Shown: in pieces, positions 13,151 through 16,983 of the stretch
How the letters are laid out: every line of letters begins with the position of its first letter
How positions within the stretch are numbered: position 1 is the stretch's first letter
NCBI GenBank assembly: GCA_041687115.1
Contig: JAWLCP010000056.1
Location: 1 to 16,983 of the forward strand
DNA: 16,983 nt
Direction of reading: 5' to 3'
Source: SKLM01 sp041687115
GTDB taxonomy: Bacteria > Chloroflexota > Anaerolineae > B4-G1
Translations under genes and position numbers: made by a program
The notes under the pieces: generated by a model
What the model was told of the DNA's origin: nothing
The model's database searches: none
The model's input: only the letters and a program-made list of their open reading frames with translations

Positions 13151-13812
13151 CCCCGCTCCTTCGCAGCCTCAATCGCCTCCCGCAGATCCCACCCTACACC
13201 ATCCACCGGTTGCTCCCCGTCAATCTCCACCAGGAGATTCTGGGCGAAGTAGTAACCGATCAGCGGCGATGTCTCCTTGTAATACGTGTACAGCCGATGG
13301 CGCACCGTCTCCGGGTTGTCGTCCTCCCTCTGGTACAGGTCACCCCCGCAGACGTCGCAGACGCCTGTCTCCTGCGGCGGATTGAAGACCAGATTGTAGA
13401 CGGCACCGCAGTCCTCACACACGCGCCTCGCCGTGAGCCGTCGGATCACCTCATCGTCGCTTACCTGAATGAGGGGCACGATAGTAACCTCCAGTCCCCG
13501 TCCTCCCAGCTCCTCATCCAGCGCCTCCGCCTGGGTCAGCGTGCGCGGAAACCCGTCCAGAATCACACCTTCCTCGCAATCCGGGCGGCTGATCCGCTCC
13601 ATCACCATGTCGACCGTCACGCCATCCGGGACGAGCTCACCCTCCTCCATATATGTCTTTGCCAGCTGGCCCAGCTCGGTCTCCTCGCTCAGATGATGCC
13701 GAAACAGGTCGCCGCTCGACACGTGAGGAGTCCCCAGCTCCTCAACCAGCCGCTTCGCCTGCGTTCCCTTCCCCGACCCCGGGGGGCCCAACAGCACCAC
13801 AACCGTCCCCAT
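13147..13812 (-). CDS. adk: Adenylate kinase, zinc-LID form
   Basis: The 221-residue kinase interconverts ATP + AMP and two ADP. It has the P-loop GPPGSGKGT (9-17), the AMP-binding SSGDLFR and DGFPR (86-90), and a long LID. The LID carries two CxxC pairs (C132/C135 and C152/C155) that should bind a structural zinc, as in many Gram-positive and thermophilic adenylate kinases. I chose the ATG at 13810-13812, which gives MGTVVVLLGPPGSGKG and has AGAGGA upstream. An in-frame TTG ten codons earlier lies two bases from the secY stop and lacks a ribosome-binding site. Its position after secY is the conserved one. Confidence 0.96.
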   Translation of the reverse strand: MGTVVVLLGPPGSGKGTQAKRLVEELGTPHVSSGDLFRHHLSEETELGQLAKTYMEEGELVPDGVTVDMVMERISRPDCEEGVILDGFPRTLTQAEALDEELGGRGLEVTIVPLIQVSDDEVIRRLTARRVCEDCGAVYNLVFNPPQETGVCDVCGGDLYQREDDNPETVRHRLYTYYKETSPLIGYYFAQNLLVEIDGEQPVDGVGWDLREAIEAAKERG

Positions 13813-13843
13813 AGTTTCCTCTCGCAACACCGCGTGGTCCAAC

Positions 13844-15178
13844 CTACTTGATGAACCCTTCGTAGTGGCGCATCAGGAGCTGAGCTTCCAGCTGCCGCAT
13901 CGTGTCCAGAACCGTCCCCACGACGATCAACAACCCCGATGACGTGATAAGCAGGCTCGTCTGAAAGAAAAGATCCACAATGTAGGGTAATACGGCGACT
14001 CCCCCCAGGAAGAGCGCCCCGATCAGCGTGATCCGTCGGTAGATCCCGTTGATGTATTCAGCGGTCCGACGACCAGGTCGAATCCCGGGGATGAACCCGC
14101 CCTGACGCTTCAACGTGCCCGGCAGGTCCTGCTGCTGCACCATCACGTCCGTGTAGAAATACGTAAACCCGACCACCGCCAGGAAGTAGAGCACGCCGTA
14201 CCACCCGCTCTGAGCACTGAAGAAATTCATCACCCCGGTGGCGAGATTCGCCACTGCCCGGCTCTCAGCGCCCGTGAAGAACTGCGCAATCACAGCCGGG
14301 AACGTCAGGATCGACTGAGCGAAAATCAGCGGGATCATACCCGCCGTGTTGACGCGCAGCGGGATGTGGGTGCTCTGCCCACCGTACATCTTCATCCCCC
14401 GCACCCGCTTCCCGTACTGAACCGGGATACGTCGCTCGCCCTCCTGGACCACCACAATGACGAACATCGTCAGCGCCGTGATCACCAGGAAGATCCCGAT
14501 CATCACGAACCCCATCCCCACGCCACCGACCCCCATCGTCTGTGCCTGGGCCCAGGTCGTGATCAGGTTCTCCGGCACACGGGCGACGATGCCGCTGAAG
14601 ATGATCAACGACAGCCCGTTTCCAATCCCCTGCTCCGAGATCAGCTCGCCCAGCCAGATGGCGAACATCGTCCCCGCCGTCATGGCCACCAAGACCGAAG
14701 TAGTCGACACAATCTGCTCCGGGGAACCGAATCCGAAATTGGGCAACACCGGCGTCGCACTCCCCGCGTTCACCAGGCGAATCTGACCCAAGGCCTGCAG
14801 CAATCCCAGCGGGACCGTCATATAGTACGTCCACTGGTTCATCTTCTCCCGCCCAGCCTCCCCCTCCTCAGCCAGGCGTTCCAGGCTTGGGATGATAGGA
14901 ACCAGCAGCTGCACGATGATCGACGCCGTCACGTAGGGATAGACGCCGTTCGCCATAACCGAGAATCGAGCCACCGCTCCACCGGAAAGCATATCCAGCA
15001 GGTTGAACAGCCGGCTCGCGCCGCCGGTGCCTGCCAGCAGCTGTGCAAGCGCGGCCCGATCCACACCCGGAACCGGCACGTGGGCTGCCAGCCGGAAGAT
15101 GATGAGGATCAGGAGCGTGTAGATCAACCTGCGCCGCAGATCGGGCAGGGTTATGGCGTTCTTCAAAGCCTTAATCAT
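13844..15178 (-). CDS. secY: Protein translocase subunit SecY
   Basis: The 444-residue product is the channel subunit of the Sec translocon. About ten hydrophobic helices can be counted. Early landmarks are FRLAAHVPVPGVD after the first helix and the plug-region segment LLDMLSGGAVARFSVMANGVYPYVTASIIVQLL. Later ones include the QGIGNGLSLIIFSGI loop, RRIPVQYGKRVRG in the cytosolic loop that contacts SecA and the ribosome, and PGIRPGRRTAEYI. It acts in the cytoplasmic membrane with SecE and SecG. The ATG start lies 43 bases after rplO, with GAGG about nine bases upstream. Length is typical. Confidence 0.97.
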   Translation of the reverse strand: MIKALKNAITLPDLRRRLIYTLLILIIFRLAAHVPVPGVDRAALAQLLAGTGGASRLFNLLDMLSGGAVARFSVMANGVYPYVTASIIVQLLVPIIPSLERLAEEGEAGREKMNQWTYYMTVPLGLLQALGQIRLVNAGSATPVLPNFGFGSPEQIVSTTSVLVAMTAGTMFAIWLGELISEQGIGNGLSLIIFSGIVARVPENLITTWAQAQTMGVGGVGMGFVMIGIFLVITALTMFVIVVVQEGERRIPVQYGKRVRGMKMYGGQSTHIPLRVNTAGMIPLIFAQSILTFPAVIAQFFTGAESRAVANLATGVMNFFSAQSGWYGVLYFLAVVGFTYFYTDVMVQQQDLPGTLKRQGGFIPGIRPGRRTAEYINGIYRRITLIGALFLGGVAVLPYIVDLFFQTSLLITSSGLLIVVGTVLDTMRQLEAQLLMRHYEGFIK

Positions 15179-15221
15179 CGTCTCAGCCCTCTGTCTAGTT
15201 CCCTGTCTCTACCTACCAGAG

Positions 15222-15707
15222 CTACCGCGTGCGATACCCGCCTCGCTGCCAGGGAAGCTCCTCCACGACACCCCCGGCATCCTGGATCTTCGCACGTGCG
15301 CTCTTCGAAAACCGATGCGCCTTCACCATAAGCGGGTAGTCTATCTCGCCTTGGCCCAGAATCACGACCAGTTCGTCGGCCCGGCTGATGACCCCTGCCT
15401 TCGCCAGGGTCTCCGGCGTCACCTCGTCCCCTTCCTCGAACCCCGCCAGCACGATGCGCTTCACGTTCACCGGGGTGAACTCCACCTGCCAGGGATCATC
15501 GAACCCCGTTCCCCGCGGTGCGGGCGTCCGCTGCCAGAGAGGCGTCTGACCACCCTCAAAGCCGGGTCGGACGCCACCGCCGCTGCGGGCATTCTGTCCC
15601 TTCATACCCCGCCCCGCGGTCTTCCCGTAACCGGACCCGGTACCGCGGCCGACGCGCTTCCGACCCTTCTTCGCCCCTTCTGCTGGTTTCAGCTCGTGCA
15701 ACTTCAT
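15222..15707 (-). CDS. rplO: 50S ribosomal protein L15
   Basis: The 161-residue L15 starts MKLHELKPAEGAKKGRKRVG. It has the Gly-rich, basic N-terminal extension GRGTGSGYGKTAGRGMKGQNARSG, which threads into 23S rRNA, then PGFEGGQTPLWQRTP and a C-terminal globular domain. It is about ten residues longer than the common form. I chose the ATG at 15705-15707, which has GGAGG five bases upstream. An in-frame TTG four codons earlier would lie between that site and the rpmD stop. It follows rpmD by 15 bases. Confidence 0.95.
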   Translation of the reverse strand: MKLHELKPAEGAKKGRKRVGRGTGSGYGKTAGRGMKGQNARSGGGVRPGFEGGQTPLWQRTPAPRGTGFDDPWQVEFTPVNVKRIVLAGFEEGDEVTPETLAKAGVISRADELVVILGQGEIDYPLMVKAHRFSKSARAKIQDAGGVVEELPWQRGGYRTR

Positions 15708-15722
15708 AACTGCCTCCAACGA

Positions 15723-15914
15723 CTAGTCGTTCCCGACTTCCTCAACCGTCACCAGGTGGCTCACCTTGTTGACCATTCCGCGGATCGTCGGCGTATCGCT
15801 GAGCTCCACAGTCTGATGCATTCTCCGCAGCCCGAGCGCGCGTACCGTTCGCTTCTGCTCCCGTCGATACCCCACCGGGCTCTTGCTCAGCGTGATGCGC
15901 AGTTTCCCCGTCAT
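15723..15914 (-). CDS. rpmD: 50S ribosomal protein L30
   Basis: The 63-residue protein is a normal-length bacterial L30. It begins GKLRITLSKSPVGYRREQKRTVRALGLR, the family's first strand and helix, and contains TPTIRGMVNKVSHLVTVEEV at the end. It binds 23S rRNA on the large subunit. Its ATG overlaps the stop codon of rpsE by four bases (ATGA), indicating coupled translation. Confidence 0.95.
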   Translation of the reverse strand: MTGKLRITLSKSPVGYRREQKRTVRALGLRRMHQTVELSDTPTIRGMVNKVSHLVTVEEVGND

Positions 15915-16417
15915 TGTCCGCGACTCCAGAAGGGCGTCACCCTCTCCTCTGGCACGCCGCGCTCGCGGGCTACGTCCTCGATGCTCCGCAGCTTCTTCAG
16001 GCCATCCATCGTCGCTCGCACGACGCTGAGGGCGTTCGGGCTACCCAGCGACTTCGTCAGCACGTCATCGATCCCAGCCGCCTTCAACACAGCGCGCACG
16101 TTGCCAGAGGCGATCACGCCGGTGCCAGGCGCCGCCGGCTTCAGCAACATCCTCGCCCCGGCACAGACCCCCACTACCTCGTGGGGAATCGTGGATCCCA
16201 ACCGGGGTACCGACATCATCTCCTCCCGCGCTCGCCCCATCGCCTTGTGAATGGCATCCGGCACGCCACGCGCCTTCCCAATCCCCATGCCCACGCGCCC
16301 ATGATTGTCGCCCACCACGGCCACGACGCGGAAAGCAAAGCGCCGACCGCCCTTCACAACGTTCGCAACCCGCGTGATATCTACGACGTGTTCGTCCAGT
16401 TCATCTCGGTTCGCCAT
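15911..16417 (-). CDS. rpsE: 30S ribosomal protein S5
   Basis: The 168-residue S5 contains the N-terminal double-stranded-RNA-binding domain with VVKGGRRFAFRVVAVVGD and GRVGMGIGKARGVPDAIHKA. It then has the C-terminal domain with GTGVIASGNVRAVLKAAGIDDVLTKSLGS. S5 contributes to decoding accuracy and mRNA unwinding at the 30S entry channel. The ATG start has GGAGG five bases upstream and lies 15 bases after the rplR stop. Confidence 0.97.
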   Translation of the reverse strand: MANRDELDEHVVDITRVANVVKGGRRFAFRVVAVVGDNHGRVGMGIGKARGVPDAIHKAMGRAREEMMSVPRLGSTIPHEVVGVCAGARMLLKPAAPGTGVIASGNVRAVLKAAGIDDVLTKSLGSPNALSVVRATMDGLKKLRSIEDVARERGVPEERVTPFWSRGQ

Positions 16418-16432
16418 TCTGCCTCCGTAACC

Positions 16433-16798
16433 CTAGAACCTGAGCCCCTTCTCGCGGGCTGCCTCCGCCAAAGCCTTCACGCGGCCATGATACTTGTACC
16501 CTCCGCGATCGAAGACCACTGTTTCGATCCCTTCATCGAGCGCCCGCTCCGCCACGACCTCACCCACCACCCGGGCCTGTTCCGTCTTCGACAGCCCATC
16601 GAGCTGCGAGCTCACCTCCGGGTCGATGGTCGAGGCGGAAACCAGCGTATCGCCTTCCCAATCGTCAATCACCTGCGCATAGATATGCCGCAGACTGCGG
16701 AAGACGTTCAGACGGGGCCGCTCCTGCGTCCCGAATACGTTCTTCCGTATGCGCCTGTGTCGTCTGCGACGAGCTGCTTCACGATCAACTTCTGGCAT
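16433..16798 (-). CDS. rplR: 50S ribosomal protein L18
   Basis: The 121-residue L18 has a strongly basic N-terminus (about residues 6-20), then RPRLNVFRSLRHIYAQVIDD and DRGGYKYHGRVKALAEAAREKGLRF at the C-terminus, all family hallmarks. It binds 5S rRNA in the central protuberance together with L5. The ATG start has GGGTGAG upstream and lies 34 bases after the rplF stop, the usual L6-L18-S5 order. Confidence 0.97.
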   Translation of the reverse strand: MPEVDREAARRRRHRRIRKNVFGTQERPRLNVFRSLRHIYAQVIDDWEGDTLVSASTIDPEVSSQLDGLSKTEQARVVGEVVAERALDEGIETVVFDRGGYKYHGRVKALAEAAREKGLRF

Positions 16799-16832
16799 AT
16801 CTCACCCTCAAATCAACTCAGACATGACAACC

Positions 16833-16983
16833 CTAGTAGGTGCCAGCCCCAATCTTGCCCGCCTTGCCCGCCTTGCGCGGAACATGCTCGCCCAGGTACC
16901 GAACGCCCTTCCCCTGGTATGGTTCCGGCGGGCGCCAGGCACGAATCTCCGCCGCTATCTGCCCGACCTTCTCCTTGCTGACG
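16833..16983 (-). CDS. rplF: 50S ribosomal protein L6, C-terminal part (cut by window edge)
   Basis: Only the last 49 or so residues are in the window. They read VGQIAAEIRAWRPPEPYQGKG, then VRYLGEHVPRKAKAGKAGKIGAGTY and a TAG stop. The RxxxPPEPYxGKGVRY segment is the L6 C-terminal signature. L6 binds 23S helix 97 near the sarcin-ricin loop. The gene continues beyond the right edge; the remainder cannot be assessed. The lysine/alanine/glycine tail is a little longer than in E. coli. Confidence 0.95.
   Translation of the reverse strand, partial: VSKEKVGQIAAEIRAWRPPEPYQGKGVRYLGEHVPRKAGKAGKIGAGTY

Noticed and set aside
12263..16981. Plus-strand open frames of about 320-365 codons opposite map, secY, rplO, rpsE and rplR
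   Set aside because: These are shadows of conserved ribosomal-cluster genes. They cross gene boundaries and show no recognisable domains or ribosome-binding sites.

Overview
The window is a GC-rich bacterial chromosome segment dominated by a ribosomal-protein gene cluster on the minus strand. Gene order and protein style suggest Chloroflexota. That is a judgement from memory of the families, not a search result, and I would not go below phylum. I see no insertion sequences, integrases, CRISPR repeats, rRNA genes or prophage genes.

Right-hand two thirds (about 16983 down to 7350, minus strand). This is the end of the spc cluster running directly into the alpha cluster and then the rplM-rpsI pair: rplF (C-terminus only), rplR, rpsE, rpmD, rplO, secY, adk, map, rpmJ, rpsM, rpsK, rpsD, rpoA, rplQ, truA, rplM, rpsI. 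Most genes are separated by 0-70 bases, and several overlap by 1-4 bases (rpsE/rpmD, adk/map, rpoA/rplQ). The one large gap is a 202-base spacer between rpsD and rpoA that can fold into several hairpins. infA (IF-1), often found between map and rpmJ, is absent. A strong intrinsic terminator follows rpsI. The products are small- and large-subunit ribosomal proteins, the translocon channel, RNA polymerase alpha, adenylate kinase, methionine aminopeptidase and a tRNA pseudouridine synthase.

Middle (about 7350-4840). A MAF/YabN-type tetrapyrrole-methylase/MazG fusion gene starts just after the rpsI terminator. Next come a plus-strand tRNA-Pro(CGG), with its own promoter and terminator, and a minus-strand CDP-alcohol phosphatidyltransferase gene. 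The last two have back-to-back promoters. The tRNA terminator hairpin is built over the mazG stop codon.

Left (4840-1). A minus-strand transcription unit encodes an ABC-2 type exporter ATPase, a translationally coupled permease that appears to carry a C-terminal SpoIIM domain, and a family 4 glycosyltransferase. A pentapeptide-repeat protein and a plus-strand tRNA-Gln(CTG) with promoter and terminator complete the window.

Most of the window is conserved housekeeping. The least ordinary items are the ABC-2/SpoIIM fusion permease, the structured rpsD-rpoA spacer, and the arrangement of mazG between a terminator and an antisense tRNA.
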